A stretch of DNA of 64,000 nucleotides from an uncultured Pelagibacteraceae bacterium (lineage in GTDB: Bacteria; Pseudomonadota; Alphaproteobacteria; Pelagibacterales; AG-422-B15): contig CACIRX010000003.1 in assembly GCA_902589175.1 (NCBI GenBank), positions 1 to 64,000 on the forward strand. The letters are read 5' to 3'. The notes beneath the pieces are model-generated. The model was given only the letters and a program-made list of their open reading frames with translations. It was not told where the DNA came from and did not search any database. The position numbers and the translations under genes were made by a program. Position 1 is the first letter of the stretch. Each line of letters opens with the position of its first letter. Positions 18,990-29,767 of this stretch are shown one piece after another.

Positions 18990-21398
18990 TCAATGCGTTA
19001 TAGGATTATCCACATCTTGATCAGCATCATCTTCAGATATATCGCTAGAAGACTTAGGTGAATCTTCCTCGTCCCACTCAATAGGCAGCAAAGGCTTTGT
19101 CAAAGCTATTTTTAATACCTCATCAACATTATCGACGAATATAAGTTCCAGTCCATCTTTTACATTATCTGGTATATCAGCCATGTCTTTTTCATTTTCC
19201 TTTGGAATTATAACAGTTTTTGTTCCAGCTCTGAGAGCGGCTAATAATTTTTCTTTTAAACCACCAATCCCAAGTGCCTTTCCACGAAGCGTTACTTCAC
19301 CTGTCATAGCAATATCTTTTCTAACCGGTATACCTGTCAACACTGAAACTATAGAAGTAACCATTCCTAGGCCTGCGGATGGACCATCTTTTGGAATTGC
19401 ACCCTCTGGTACATGAATATGAATATCGCGCATCGGAAAAATAGTTGGTTTTATTCCGAACTCTATGCATCTTGAGCGAACATAAGATTTTGCGGCTTGA
19501 ATAGACTCTTTCATTACATCGCCTAATTTTCCAGTAATAGTCATACGACCTTTTCCAGGCATTATAACCGACTCTATTGGCAATATATCGCCGCCAACTT
19601 CTGTCCAAGCAAGTCCTGTAACTATTCCAACCTGGTCATCATTATCAATTTCGCCAAATTTAAATTTTCTAACACCTGCAAACTCATGCAGGTTATCTCC
19701 ATTTATTGTTAGTGATTTAATGTCACCTGCTACAATTTTTTTAACTGTTTTACGAGCGAGGTTAGCAAGTTCTCTTTCTAAACTCCTTACACCCGCTTCC
19801 CTAGTATAATATCTTATTAATCCAGTTATCGCACTATCATCAAGTATTAGCTCACCACTCTTTAAACCATGCTTCTCTAACATCTGTGGAGCTAAATGTT
19901 GTTTTACAATTTCTACTTTTTCATCTTCTGTGTAGCCTGCAATTCTAATAATTTCCATTCTGTCTAAAAGTGCAGGAGGCATCCTTAATGTGTTAGCAGT
20001 TGTAATAAACATTGTATCAGACAAGTCATAATCAACTTCTAAATAGTGGTCGTTAAATGAATTATTTTGTTCTGGATCAAGAACTTCCAATAAAGCTGAT
20101 GAAGGATCTCCTCTGTAATCAGCTCCTAACTTATCAATTTCGTCTAATAGAAATAATGGATTAGACGATCCTGCTTTCTTCATCATCTGAAGAACCTTTC
20201 CAGGCAAAGATCCTATATAAGTTCTTCTGTGCCCTCTAATCTCAGCCTCATCTCTCACTCCTCCGAGTGACATTCTCACAAATTTTCTTCCCGTAGCTCG
20301 TGCAATAGATTTACCTAATGACGTTTTACCTACGCCTGGAGCTCCAACTAAACATAAAATTGGACCTTTCATTTTCTTTATTCTTTGCTGAACAGCCAAA
20401 TATTCAAGTATTCTCTCTTTAACTTTTTCAAGGCCATAGTGATCTTCGTTGAGAACACTCTCTGCGAATTTGATATCTTTCTTAACTTTTGTCTTTTTGC
20501 CCCACGGTATTGTTAATATCCAATCTAAATAATTTCTTATAACACTGGATTCAGCGGACATTGGACTCATAGATTTCAACTTTTTAATTTCAGAGTAGCA
20601 TTTTTCTTTTGCTTCTTTTGAAAGTTTGGTATTTTCGATTTTTTCCTCATATTCCTGAATATCATCCTTACCATCATCGCCCTCTCCAAGCTCCTTTTGG
20701 ATAGCTTTCATTTGCTCATTTAGATAATATTCCCTTTGAGTTTTCTCCATTTGATTTTTAACACGACCTCTAATCTTTTTTTCAACTTGCATAACATCGA
20801 GTTCTGCTTGAATAAAATTCATTATCTTTTCAAATCTCTCGGTAAGGTCGATTGATTCCAATATATCTTGCTTATCAGACAATTTAATTGACAGGTGTGA
20901 TGCGATAGTGTCACTCAACTTAGCTAAATCATCAATTTCATTTATTGTGCCAAGTACTTCAGGAGGAATTTTTTTATTTAAATTCACATATTTGTCAAAA
21001 AGATCTGTTATTGATTTAGATAATGCCCTTAACTTTTTATCTGAACTATCATTATTCTCATCTATAAGATCAATGCTGGACAGTAGATAATCCTCATTAT
21101 CATTAAACATGTTAATCGAGGCTCTTTGAAGCCCCTCAACAAGCACTTTGACTGTGCCGTCAGGTAATTTTAATAATTGTAATACATTTGCGATTGTTCC
21201 AAAGTCAAAAAGGTCATCTTTTTTGGGGTCATCCACTGAAGCACTTTTTTGAGTGATGAGCATGATACGTTTATCACCGGCCATGACTTTTTCTAGCGCC
21301 TTGACTGACTTGTCTCTACCAACAAACAATGGAACCACCATATGAGGGAACACAACTATGTCTCTTAATGGCAAGACTGGGATATTATTTTCAACCAT
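18990..21398 (-). CDS. lon: ATP-dependent protease Lon
   Basis: Cytoplasmic AAA+ serine protease that degrades damaged and regulatory proteins, 802 residues. Order: N-terminal substrate domain (NIPVLPLRDIVVFPHMVVPL), coiled coil near 200-260, Walker A GAPGVGKT (352-359), Walker B LFLLDEIDK (about 415), sensor region, then the protease domain with catalytic Ser674 in PKDGPSAGLG and Lys717 in GGLKEK. The acidic tail after about 780 is rich in Asp, Glu and Ser. It lies between clpX and hup as is usual in the class. Confidence 0.98.
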   Translation of the reverse strand: MVENNIPVLPLRDIVVFPHMVVPLFVGRDKSVKALEKVMAGDKRIMLITQKSASVDDPKKDDLFDFGTIANVLQLLKLPDGTVKVLVEGLQRASINMFNDNEDYLLSSIDLIDENNDSSDKKLRALSKSITDLFDKYVNLNKKIPPEVLGTINEIDDLAKLSDTIASHLSIKLSDKQDILESIDLTERFEKIMNFIQAELDVMQVEKKIRGRVKNQMEKTQREYYLNEQMKAIQKELGEGDDGKDDIQEYEEKIENTKLSKEAKEKCYSEIKKLKSMSPMSAESSVIRNYLDWILTIPWGKKTKVKKDIKFAESVLNEDHYGLEKVKERILEYLAVQQRIKKMKGPILCLVGAPGVGKTSLGKSIARATGRKFVRMSLGGVRDEAEIRGHRRTYIGSLPGKVLQMMKKAGSSNPLFLLDEIDKLGADYRGDPSSALLEVLDPEQNNSFNDHYLEVDYDLSDTMFITTANTLRMPPALLDRMEIIRIAGYTEDEKVEIVKQHLAPQMLEKHGLKSGELILDDSAITGLIRYYTREAGVRSLERELANLARKTVKKIVAGDIKSLTINGDNLHEFAGVRKFKFGEIDNDDQVGIVTGLAWTEVGGDILPIESVIMPGKGRMTITGKLGDVMKESIQAAKSYVRSRCIEFGIKPTIFPMRDIHIHVPEGAIPKDGPSAGLGMVTSIVSVLTGIPVRKDIAMTGEVTLRGKALGIGGLKEKLLAALRAGTKTVIIPKENEKDMADIPDNVKDGLELIFVDNVDEVLKIALTKPLLPIEWDEEDSPKSSSDISEDDADQDVDNPITH

Positions 21399-21523
21399 AT
21401 TCGACTCGATAATCCTTTTATCAATAAAATGATCAATACTAAAACTAGTAAAGTTATTTATTTTTTTACTACTCTTTAAATGTGCATAAATTCCTGATTT
21501 TCAAGGAATAAAAGATTTGTGGG

Positions 21524-22792
21524 CTAAGCGCTTGTTTCTGAAGCTTTTTTGCCGTCTGTGTAAGTGTAGAGCGGACGAGCACGGCCTTCTGCAACTTCAG
21601 CATTAATCACAACCTCTTCAACGCCTTCAAGGGATGGTAATTCAAACATAGTATCGAGCAAGATACTCTCTAGTATAGACCTAAGTCCTCTTGCACCAGT
21701 TTTTCTCTCAATTGCTTTTTTTGCGATAACACTAAGAGCTTCATTTGAAAGTATTAGTTTAACATCTTCCATGTTAAATAGTGTTTGATATTGTTTCACC
21801 AGTGCATTTTTAGGCTCTTGAAGAATTTTTACTAGTGACTCTTCGTCTAAGTCTGTAAGAGTTGTGACAATAGGTAGTCTTCCTACAAATTCTGGTATTA
21901 GCCCATAACTCAACAAATCTTCAGGCTCCAAATGCTTTAAACTATTACCACCAGATTTCTCTTCATAGCTTTTAACTTTTGCTTGAAATCCAATACCTGA
22001 CCCTTTTGATCTTTTGTTAATTATTTTATCTAACCCAGAAAAAGCCCCACCACATATAAATAAAATATTTGTCGTATCCACTTGTAAAAATTCTTGCTGT
22101 GGATGTTTTCTTCCACCTTGTGGTGGTACACTAGCAACTGTTCCTTCCATTATTTTAAGCAATGCTTGTTGTACACCCTCACCTGAAACATCTCTTGTGA
22201 TCGATGGGTTTTCAGATTTTCTGCTAACTTTGTCAATTTCATCAATATAAACTATGCCTCTCTGTGCCCTTTCAACATTATAGTCAGATGCCTGTAATAA
22301 TTTTAAAATGATATTTTCAACATCTTCTCCAACATATCCAGCCTCAGTAAGAGTTGTGGCATCTGCCATTGTAAATGGTACGTCTAAGATACGTGCTAGA
22401 GTTTGGGCCAATAAAGTTTTACCACAGCCAGTAGGTCCAATTAAGAGAATGTTTGATTTCGATAACTCTACATCTGACTTGAAATTGGAATGCTCAATTC
22501 TTTTATAATGATTATGTACAGCTACAGACAAATTGTACTTGGCATCTTTTTGTCCTATTACGAAGTCATCTAAAGTTGCACAGATTTCTTTAGGAGTTGG
22601 AATTCTACTTGATGATTTTGACTTAGTCTCCTTATTCTCCTCTTGAATAATATCGTTACATAACTCAACACACTCATCACATATGAATACAGTTGGCCCC
22701 GCAATCAACTTCTTTACTTCATGTTGACTCTTACCGCAAAAAGAGCAATAGAGCGTGTTCTTGCTTTTACTGTCGTTATTATTTTCACTCAT
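21524..22792 (-). CDS. clpX: ATP-dependent Clp protease ATP-binding subunit ClpX
   Basis: AAA+ unfoldase that feeds substrates to ClpP. From the ATG at 22792 it has 422 residues; the frame is open upstream to 22822 but the family N-terminus fits MSENN better. The zinc-binding domain uses Cys16, 19, 38 and 41. Walker A GPTGCGKT is at 119-126, Walker [10 protein letters not shown] follows, and the pore loop GYVGED and sensor-2 [10 protein letters not shown] are present. It lies 121 bases downstream of clpP and 125 upstream of lon. Confidence 0.98.
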   Translation of the reverse strand: MSENNNDSKSKNTLYCSFCGKSQHEVKKLIAGPTVFICDECVELCNDIIQEENKETKSKSSSRIPTPKEICATLDDFVIGQKDAKYNLSVAVHNHYKRIEHSNFKSDVELSKSNILLIGPTGCGKTLLAQTLARILDVPFTMADATTLTEAGYVGEDVENIILKLLQASDYNVERAQRGIVYIDEIDKVSRKSENPSITRDVSGEGVQQALLKIMEGTVASVPPQGGRKHPQQEFLQVDTTNILFICGGAFSGLDKIINKRSKGSGIGFQAKVKSYEEKSGGNSLKHLEPEDLLSYGLIPEFVGRLPIVTTLTDLDEESLVKILQEPKNALVKQYQTLFNMEDVKLILSNEALSVIAKKAIERKTGARGLRSILESILLDTMFELPSLEGVEEVVINAEVAEGRARPLYTYTDGKKASETSA

Positions 22793-22913
22793 AATACAAT
22801 TTTTTAACAATCTGCGAATCAATAATTATTAAGAAAAACATTTATGTAGAAAAAAAACAATTAATTTTAAAAAAAAGTGTTTATAAACAGTGGATTAAAT
22901 TGACTATTTGAGG

Positions 22914-23537
22914 CTATTTCTCAGTTTTTGGCTCAACCCTTTTTTCCTGAATGCTATCAATTATGCCAAATTTCTGAGCCTCTTCCGGTGACATAAAGTT
23001 ATCTCTTTCAAGCGCCTCTTCGATTGCTTCAACGGGTTGGCCTGTATGTTTTGCATATATTTTGTTTAAATTTGCTTTCATTGCCAAAACCTCTTTCGCA
23101 TGAATTTCTATGTCAGTTGCTTGACCTTGAAAGCCAGCAGATGGCTGGTGCACCATTATGCGGCTATTAGGTAAAGCATATCTTTTTCCTTTTTCACCTG
23201 CCGCAAGTAAGAATGAGCCCATTGAAGCAGCCTGTCCAAAACAAAGAGTTGAGACTGGAGACTGTATAAATTGCATTGTGTCGTAAATTGCCAATCCATC
23301 ACTTACAACTCCACCAGGTGAATTTATATATAATGATATCTCTTTTTCGGGATTTTCAGACTCAAGAAACAAAAGCTGTGCTGAAACTAAAGAGGCCATG
23401 TGATCGTTAACTGGCCCAACTAAAAATATTATTCTTTCCTTTAATAATCTTGAATAAATATCAAAAGCACGTTCCCCTCTTCCCGTTTGTTCAACGACCA
23501 TTGGTACCAATTGATCAAAAATTTTATTATCAATCAT
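22914..23537 (-). CDS. clpP: ATP-dependent Clp protease proteolytic subunit
   Basis: Serine peptidase of the ClpXP machine, forming two stacked heptameric rings. The 207-residue protein has the triad Ser105 (GQAASMGS), His130 (MVHQPSAG) and Asp179 (LERDNFMS), each offset by the same amount from the E. coli residues. It starts two bases after the trigger factor stop, so the two are cotranscribed. A short N-terminal propeptide is likely. Confidence 0.98.
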   Translation of the reverse strand: MIDNKIFDQLVPMVVEQTGRGERAFDIYSRLLKERIIFLVGPVNDHMASLVSAQLLFLESENPEKEISLYINSPGGVVSDGLAIYDTMQFIQSPVSTLCFGQAASMGSFLLAAGEKGKRYALPNSRIMVHQPSAGFQGQATDIEIHAKEVLAMKANLNKIYAKHTGQPVEAIEEALERDNFMSPEEAQKFGIIDSIQEKRVEPKTEK

Positions 23538-23539
23538 TA

Positions 23540-24955
23540 TTACTTCTTAGTTTTTTTCTTAACTGTCTTTTTCTTTGCCGTTTTTTTCTTCACCTCAGTC
23601 TTATCAACTGAATTGACGTTATTATACATTTTGATAAACGAATCAACATCAACGTCCTTTTTTTTCAATTTAACCTTCGAAAGTATAAAGTCTACAATTT
23701 TATTTTCATATAAAGGAGCTTGAAGTTGCATAGCTGCATCCTGATTATTTCTATAATAATCAATCACTTTTTGTTCTTGTCCTTTAAAATTGCTTGCATA
23801 TTCAAAGAGTGCTTTATTCATCTCCTCCGGCGTCACTGAGATTTCATTTACTTTCCCAACCTCTTGAAGAATCAAGCCAAGTTCAATTCTATTTTTTGCA
23901 TCTTCCTTAAATTTAGCTTCATTATCAGAAGTCAATTTTTTATCTTTGATTTCCTTTTGATGATCAATCGATGATGGACTTTGTGAATTTAAATAATTTG
24001 CAGATAAGTTTTGAAATTCAACATTTATAAGATCTTCAGGTAACTCAAATTTATGCGCTGACTGGAGCTTTTCAAAGAGTACTTTTTTATCAAGATTTTT
24101 TGTTAGATCTGAGTACTCACTTTGCATTTGATTTTCGACCTTTCTTTTTAGATCCTTTAAATCAGTTGCGCCCATTGATTTTGCTAGTTCATCATCTACT
24201 TTTGACTCAACGGGTGAACTTATTTTTTTAATATTGCAATCAAACACAGCATTAGCATTTTGTAATTCTTTTGCTGAATAATCTTCAGGAAATTTGACGT
24301 TTATCTTTTTACTGTCTCCACTCTTTAGACCCACAAGGCCGTCTTCTAAATCCTTAATGTATCGTCCAGAGCCAATTACAATTGTCTGGCTTTCTGCTTT
24401 ACCTCCGTCAAAATTCTTACCATCGATGGTTCCTTCATAATCTAATAAGACAGAGTCCTCTTTCTTAGCTTTATAATCACTGCCTTGCTCTTTATATGTT
24501 CTTTGAGATTTAGCAATTAAGTCTATTCGTTTATCAATTTCTTTTTTATCAAGCTTTACCGAAGTTGACTCGATTTCGATTTTACTAAAGTCGGCTAATT
24601 TAATTTCTGGAAAAACTTCAAACTCAATTTTAAACGTTTTATCAACATCTTTTTTTTCTTGTTCTTTATCTTTGTAATCAACTTTCGGCTGAGAAACAGG
24701 ACGATGTTTTCCTTCTTGTATTATTTTTGAGACATTTTCATTTATTACAGCATTCAAAACTTCATTATTAATCGCATCACCATGTTTTTGCATAATGATA
24801 TTATTTGGAACTTTACCTGGTCTAAAGCCATCAATTTTTACTGATTTTTTTACTTCCTCAATTCTTGACTCTAGCTTTGTGTTAAAATCTGCAGATGCAA
24901 TAGTGAACTCATAAGCTCTTTTCAAACCCTTATTCAATACTTCTTTATAACTCAT
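23540..24955 (-). CDS. tig: Trigger factor (ribosome-associated chaperone)
   Basis: Peptidyl-prolyl isomerase and chaperone at the ribosome exit tunnel, 471 residues (about 430-490 is usual). The N-terminal ribosome-binding loop is recognisable as [12 protein letters not shown] (about 43-54). The FKBP domain follows at about 160-245 ([14 protein letters not shown]), then the helical C-domain. The last 16 residues are a lysine/threonine repeat, [16 protein letters not shown], not part of the standard fold. It is encoded directly upstream of clpP, the usual arrangement. Confidence 0.96.
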   Translation of the reverse strand: MSYKEVLNKGLKRAYEFTIASADFNTKLESRIEEVKKSVKIDGFRPGKVPNNIIMQKHGDAINNEVLNAVINENVSKIIQEGKHRPVSQPKVDYKDKEQEKKDVDKTFKIEFEVFPEIKLADFSKIEIESTSVKLDKKEIDKRIDLIAKSQRTYKEQGSDYKAKKEDSVLLDYEGTIDGKNFDGGKAESQTIVIGSGRYIKDLEDGLVGLKSGDSKKINVKFPEDYSAKELQNANAVFDCNIKKISSPVESKVDDELAKSMGATDLKDLKRKVENQMQSEYSDLTKNLDKKVLFEKLQSAHKFELPEDLINVEFQNLSANYLNSQSPSSIDHQKEIKDKKLTSDNEAKFKEDAKNRIELGLILQEVGKVNEISVTPEEMNKALFEYASNFKGQEQKVIDYYRNNQDAAMQLQAPLYENKIVDFILSKVKLKKKDVDVDSFIKMYNNVNSVDKTEVKKKTAKKKTVKKKTKK

Positions 24956-24976
24956 ATTATCTTCTTACTAACAAAT

Positions 24977-25061
24977 TGGTGCGGATAGAGGGACTCGAAC
25001 CCCCATGAGTTGCCTCACTGGTACCTAAAACCAGCGTGTCTACCAATTCCACCATATCCGC
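24977..25061 (-). tRNA. tRNA-Leu (anticodon TAG)
   Basis: Class II tRNA on the minus strand, 85 bases with an encoded CCA. Acceptor GCGGATA pairs with TATCCGC; the anticodon stem CTGGT/ACCAG encloses TTTAGGT with anticodon TAG; a long variable arm follows; the T-arm is GGGGGTTCGAGTCCCTC. It lies 22 bases upstream of tig. Confidence 0.95.
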
Positions 25062-25147
25062 GATTAATAGAAAATGCAAAATAGACTATTTTTTAGATGA
25101 ATACAGTAAAATATTTAAATTTGATGCTATAGTTTTGACCATTAATT

Positions 25148-26089
25148 ATGAGAAAAAATATTGTATTTTTAGATAGATCCACTTTTCCGTCTAATATTTT
25201 ATTTCCAAAACTTGATTTTAATTATAATTGGAAAAACCATAATTTTACAAAAGTAAAAGAGGTCAAAAAAAGGATTGAGAAAGCACATATAATTGTTACC
25301 AATAAAATTGAACTGAATAGAGATAATTTATCTAGTGCAAAAAATTTAGAACTAATTGCGATAACTGCAACGGGAACGAATATAATAGACTTAAAGTACT
25401 GCAAAAAACATAACATCTCCATATGCAATCTAAGAGACTATGCTTCTATCTCGGTTGCTGAACACGTCTTAACTCTTATGCTTGCGCTTTCTAAAAATAT
25501 AAAAGGTCTCGAAAAAGATATAGACAAGAAACTTTGGCAAAAAAGAAAAGTATTTGCATTACTTAGCAGAGAAATAAATGACCTACATGGCAAAACATTG
25601 GGTATAATTGGAAAAGGTTCAATAGGTATGAAAGTTGGCAGAATAGCTAAAGCATTTGGAATGAATATTAATTATTTTTCTGTTAGAAATTATAAAAAAA
25701 CTGAATTTTTAAAATTCCTATCATCTCTTGATTATTTATCTATTCATTGTCCCTTAAATGAGAAAACAAAAGACCTGATAACAATTAAAGAATTAAAAAT
25801 AATGAAAAAAAATATGATCTTAATTAACACTGCCAGGGGTGGCATAGTTAATGAAAATGATCTAGCAAAAGCATTAAAACAAAAAATCATTGCAGGATCT
25901 GGAATTGATGTCACAACTAGTGAACCTCCAAAAAAGTCTCACCCTTATTATAGCATATTAAATGAAGCAAATTTCATTTGGACACCTCATACCGCATGGG
26001 CATCAAATGAAACCTTGCAAGAAGCAATCAATCAATTAATAAAAAATATAAATTCTTTTTATAAAGGCAAAAAAAGTAATATCGTTTAA
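25148..26089 (+). CDS. D-2-hydroxyacid dehydrogenase
   Basis: 313-residue NAD(P)-dependent reductase of 2-oxoacids. The nucleotide-binding loop is GKGSIG (155-160) inside LHGKTLGIIGKGSIGMKVGR. The catalytic set is Arg230 (INTARGGIVNE), Glu259 (TTSEPP) and His281 (WTPHTAWAS), in the standard order for hydroxypyruvate or glycerate dehydrogenase relatives. The substrate cannot be told apart from these motifs. The gene is divergent from tRNA-Leu, and its stop overlaps the stop of the small minus-strand gene beyond it. Confidence 0.9.
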   Translation: MRKNIVFLDRSTFPSNILFPKLDFNYNWKNHNFTKVKEVKKRIEKAHIIVTNKIELNRDNLSSAKNLELIAITATGTNIIDLKYCKKHNISICNLRDYASISVAEHVLTLMLALSKNIKGLEKDIDKKLWQKRKVFALLSREINDLHGKTLGIIGKGSIGMKVGRIAKAFGMNINYFSVRNYKKTEFLKFLSSLDYLSIHCPLNEKTKDLITIKELKIMKKNMILINTARGGIVNENDLAKALKQKIIAGSGIDVTTSEPPKKSHPYYSILNEANFIWTPHTAWASNETLQEAINQLIKNINSFYKGKKSNIV

Positions 26090-26220
26090 GCCTTTTTTAT
26101 TCCAGCACACTTTTTTGAACAGTATATTACTCTACCCCAGTTCAACCTCCACTTTTTTCTCCAGTTGAAAGAGCGATTACAAACCGGGCATATTTTAGAT
26201 GGCAAGTTTTCTTTTTTCAT
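26086..26220 (-). CDS. DUF2256-type small zinc-ribbon protein
   Basis: A 44-residue protein, short enough to be missed by length filters. It reads MKKENLPSKICPVCNRSF, then NWRKKW, NWGRVIYCSKKCAG and a short tail. The pattern CPVC...CSKKC gives four cysteines for one zinc, and the LPxKxCPVCxRxFxWRKKW pattern matches the DUF2256 family as I know it. Function is not established. Its last bases overlap the stop of the hydroxyacid dehydrogenase; its start is 20 bases from a divergent small gene. Confidence 0.8.
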   Translation of the reverse strand: MKKENLPSKICPVCNRSFNWRKKWRLNWGRVIYCSKKCAGIKKA

Positions 26221-26239
26221 GATCTAATTATTAAATAAT

Positions 26240-26458
26240 ATGAAATTGTTTCAAGTCCATACAGGTTTTTATGATCCTAATATTTCAGATGGCTTTTACG
26301 AAGGACACACTAATATCTTTGTCTGTGCGAAAGATGAAAAAGAAGCTCGAAAAAAAGTGAAAGAAAAAGAAGAATATAAGAAGTTTAAGATGCACATCGA
26401 TGGTATACAGGAAATAACTATCGTGGATGACTATAAAGTTGAGCTAAATAAAATTTAG
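26240..26458 (+). CDS. Small DUF1543-like protein
   Basis: 72 residues, cytoplasmic, no membrane segment. The start MKLFQVHTGFYDP, the middle EGHTNIFVCAKDEKEARKKVKEK and the end KMHIDGIQEITIVDDYKVEL recall the DUF1543 family, which has an alpha-beta fold of unknown function. I assign it only by this resemblance. It is divergent from the 44-residue zinc-ribbon gene, and its stop overlaps the carboxylesterase gene on the other strand by four bases. Confidence 0.6.
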   Translation: MKLFQVHTGFYDPNISDGFYEGHTNIFVCAKDEKEARKKVKEKEEYKKFKMHIDGIQEITIVDDYKVELNKI

Positions 26459-28299
26459 GCCCTAGTACACTTACCGCTCATAAAGGTTCTATAAATCTCA
26501 TCCACTTCCTCGTCAGTAAGAGTTGTTCTATTAAACATTTTATCAATTATATAGCACTTTTGATCAACAGTTATGCTCTCACTTGATATTCCTTGAAGAA
26601 TTGAATTAGCCGATAGAGTATTGTTAAACATTGCAATACCCTTGTCGTTAACAGAGTCAAATACAATAAACCTCTCATTGTTATTTAATTTATCCCATGG
26701 TTTCCAGTCAGTAGACATATCATAAGGAATATTATTTGGATCCCCATCGTAAGCAAAATTTACCCAATACTGTCCCATTTTTGTAGAGAGCTCTAAATCA
26801 GTGGGCCTATTATTTTCGTTATACATTATGTCATTTATCGCATCAGCGCTCTCGCCTAATAAGCCGCCTGATTTAAAAATAAAAGCTAACTCCATTGCAT
26901 GTGCAGCACCTAGAAGATTGGGCAGATCTACACCTAAATAGACATTTTGTTCATCCCAATCAAATCTATAAGCATATACATTTGATTTTTTGTAATTAGA
27001 CGTAAAGTCAGACGGTAGATCTACAGCGCCATATTTCCATGACTCTGCCATGTATCTGGCGTAAATATCATAATACTTTGGATCTTTTGGTTTTACATAC
27101 AAATCAAGATATTCCGATATTGGACTTAAGAAAGACAATGGTCTATTCACAAATTCATCGTTCATAAACATAAACAGTTTATCTTCATCTCGTGTCGAAC
27201 CAAATATCATAGGTTTATCATGCATTTCCCCATCCCTATAAGCTCCATAGATTCCCTTATTAGGAATTACTACTCCATCAGGAATTACATTCGGGACATC
27301 AATTAATCCAGCCGCATCAGGTCTTGGCCTATAATATGAAATAATATCATTTGCATCTGCAGATCTTAAAAGGTCGACAGAAAGTATCTGATTACTCATG
27401 AAATTTGAAATTTCCTCATCAGATATTGATGAATTTTTTGATTTAATTAAGTGTCTTAATAAACTTTTAGATCCTGCTCTTTCATTATTTTCTGCATACT
27501 TCAAAGAGTCTGAGCCGAGATAACCGCTTTGAGAAATTCCTCTTTGAAATAAGTTTTCACTTAAAGGTGAAGTCATAAGTGAAATTACATTTCTTGCTCC
27601 AGCAGATTCGCCGAAGATGGTTATATTATTTGGGTCGCCATTAAAATCCGAAATATTCTCATTAACCCATTCTAACGATTTTATGATATCGAGAGTTCCA
27701 AAATTTGCACTTTGGTCTAATTCATTATTTGTGTCTTGATTTAAACCACTGTAAGCAAACCATCCAAAAGGTCCTAATCTATAGTTTGTTGTAACTAGAA
27801 TGACATCATGCTCCATTATGAAATCTCCGGAAGTAAATAAGTTTGAAGCTGAATAACCCCAGGTATTTCCTCCTCCGTGTATCCAAAACATAACTGGCAA
27901 TTTCTTTTTACTGTTGTATGCCTTTTCTGAAAGATAGATATTTAAATAAAGACAGTCCTCTGATCCAACTATCGAACCTCCCTCAATACCATCCATTGAG
28001 TCATAAAAATTACTAACTTGCATGCATCTATTAGGTAACGTTGTAGCTTCAAATGTATCAGGCAGCTGGTCTAATTCTCTTGGAGCTTTCCATCTTAAGT
28101 CATCTACTGGCGGTTTTGCAAAAGGAATGCCTACAAAAGAAATAGTTTTTGAACCATCTTTTTCTTTTGCTACTGATCCAATAAAATCAGTGTTTTTGGA
28201 TTTAAATGTATATTTCTGATCTTCTGCAAAACTTATATTCAAACAAAATGTAAGAAAAAGAGTTAGAAGTAATGATATTTTATTAATTTTCCTCAACAT
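26455..28299 (-). CDS. Secreted type-B carboxylesterase
   Basis: 614-residue alpha/beta hydrolase of the carboxylesterase/cholinesterase family. A signal peptide ends after about residue 25 (NISFA). The oxyanion-hole motif HGGG is at 141-144 and the nucleophile elbow GESAG places Ser232; a late GAAHAMEL supplies the probable catalytic His. Cysteines at about 92 and 116 (RCMQ, EDCLYL) match the family's disulfide loop. It should hydrolyse esters in the periplasm or outside the cell; the substrate is unknown. It overlaps the NAD(P)HX repair gene by 17 bases. Confidence 0.92.
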   Translation of the reverse strand: MLRKINKISLLLTLFLTFCLNISFAEDQKYTFKSKNTDFIGSVAKEKDGSKTISFVGIPFAKPPVDDLRWKAPRELDQLPDTFEATTLPNRCMQVSNFYDSMDGIEGGSIVGSEDCLYLNIYLSEKAYNSKKKLPVMFWIHGGGNTWGYSASNLFTSGDFIMEHDVILVTTNYRLGPFGWFAYSGLNQDTNNELDQSANFGTLDIIKSLEWVNENISDFNGDPNNITIFGESAGARNVISLMTSPLSENLFQRGISQSGYLGSDSLKYAENNERAGSKSLLRHLIKSKNSSISDEEISNFMSNQILSVDLLRSADANDIISYYRPRPDAAGLIDVPNVIPDGVVIPNKGIYGAYRDGEMHDKPMIFGSTRDEDKLFMFMNDEFVNRPLSFLSPISEYLDLYVKPKDPKYYDIYARYMAESWKYGAVDLPSDFTSNYKKSNVYAYRFDWDEQNVYLGVDLPNLLGAAHAMELAFIFKSGGLLGESADAINDIMYNENNRPTDLELSTKMGQYWVNFAYDGDPNNIPYDMSTDWKPWDKLNNNERFIVFDSVNDKGIAMFNNTLSANSILQGISSESITVDQKCYIIDKMFNRTTLTDEEVDEIYRTFMSGKCTRA

Positions 28300-29767
28300 A
28301 CGAATGCAGTTTTTTAATCATCAGGGGGATGTTGTCAATAAGATCCTCTGCAATTAATCCCGGACCTATCATTTCTCCAAGTTTTGAGTGAATATATGCT
28401 CCAGCGCAAGCCGCATCAAAGGCATTCATCTTATTATCTCCAACTAGTGAAGCAACGATTCCAGCAAGAACATCCCCTGATCCTGCTGTTGCTAGATATG
28501 GAGCTTCGCTTGTATTTATTACAACATTGCCTTGAGGGTCAGCAATAACTGTATCAGCGCCTTTGAGTAAAACTATACTTCCTGCTAATTTGGCTGCCTC
28601 AACACACTTGAGCACTTTATCTTCCATTAACGCAATACCTTCACCAAATAGTCTTTTAAATTCTCCTTCATGAGGTGTGAGTATTGTATGCGGATAAGTA
28701 TCTATAAATAATTCTTCTGGATTATTTTCAAAACATGTAATTGCGTCTGCATCAATTACACAATGATCCACAAAAGCCAGTGCCATTAAAGTTCTTGCTT
28801 TTGTTTCATCATTTACTCCATTTCCAGGGCCTATGAGGACACTTGAAACTCTTTTGTCTTTTAAAAGTTTTTGAAAATCGTTTTTTTCTTTTATTACTGA
28901 TAGTAATTCAACTGAGATTTGTGGTTCTAATATTTTTGCTGTTTCTTCATCGCAGACCATTGTTACTGCTCCTGCCCCAACTCGCATAGCTGATCGACCA
29001 GCTAATCGAGCTGCTCCAGTTTGAAATTGAGGACCAGTATTGATTATAAGCATTCCTCTTGAATATTTATGATCACTTGAAACTGGAAATGGAAATTTTT
29101 TAATCCATAATGATGGATCATTTTTTTTTATATTCGGCATGATTTTATCAAATACGTTTTTTTTAATTCCAATATCCTCAACTACTATTTCTCCACAATA
29201 TTTTTTTCCAGGATACAAATAATGACATTTTTTTTTATTAAAAAAAGTAATTGTTTTTGAAGCTTTAAAAGCTTCTCCAAGAACAGCAGATGTATCGCCA
29301 TTAATGCCAGATGGAATATCTACGGAGAAAACATCTAATTTAGATTGATTAATTTTACTAACTAAAGAACTTAAATCATTTGACATTGCTCTTGATAACC
29401 CTGTACCAAACAAAGCGTCAACTACATAACAATAATTTGATAAACTTCTAATTTTGGAAACAAATAATGATTTATTAAGTTTTTGTTTATAATGTAAATT
29501 GTCATCACTTTCCTTGGCTTTACTAATAGGGCAATAAATATCTATTTCCATACCTTGCATTAAAAGAAGGTCAGCTGCAACATAGCCATCGCCACCGTTA
29601 TTTCCCGGACCACAAATAAAGAGCGCCCTTTTACCTCTTTGAACAGGAAGATTGTTGAAAACTTTCTTTCCTGCGTTAAACATCAGATCCAAACTAGAAA
29701 TACCAGACTCAATAGTTAAATGGTCGGCCTTTGCCATTTCTTTGTTACTAAGGATGTATTGAGTCAT
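28283..29767 (-). CDS. nnr: Bifunctional NAD(P)HX epimerase/dehydratase
   Basis: Repairs hydrated NADH and NADPH, 494 residues in two domains. The N-terminal epimerase part (to about 215) has CGPGNNGGDGYVAADLL. The C-terminal ribokinase-fold dehydratase has LIGPGNGV, LTPHEGEFKRLFG, LLKGADTVIADP and the closing ATAGSGDVLAGIVAS with its catalytic Asp. Both domains look complete. Its 3' end overlaps the downstream carboxylesterase gene, but the functions look unrelated. It is divergent from glnB. Confidence 0.95.
   Translation of the reverse strand: MTQYILSNKEMAKADHLTIESGISSLDLMFNAGKKVFNNLPVQRGKRALFICGPGNNGGDGYVAADLLLMQGMEIDIYCPISKAKESDDNLHYKQKLNKSLFVSKIRSLSNYCYVVDALFGTGLSRAMSNDLSSLVSKINQSKLDVFSVDIPSGINGDTSAVLGEAFKASKTITFFNKKKCHYLYPGKKYCGEIVVEDIGIKKNVFDKIMPNIKKNDPSLWIKKFPFPVSSDHKYSRGMLIINTGPQFQTGAARLAGRSAMRVGAGAVTMVCDEETAKILEPQISVELLSVIKEKNDFQKLLKDKRVSSVLIGPGNGVNDETKARTLMALAFVDHCVIDADAITCFENNPEELFIDTYPHTILTPHEGEFKRLFGEGIALMEDKVLKCVEAAKLAGSIVLLKGADTVIADPQGNVVINTSEAPYLATAGSGDVLAGIVASLVGDNKMNAFDAACAGAYIHSKLGEMIGPGLIAEDLIDNIPLMIKKLHSYVEEN

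Noticed and set aside
21490..21509. ATTCCT...AGGAAT hairpin between lon and clpX as a terminator
   Set aside because: Only six base pairs and no T-run on the minus strand.
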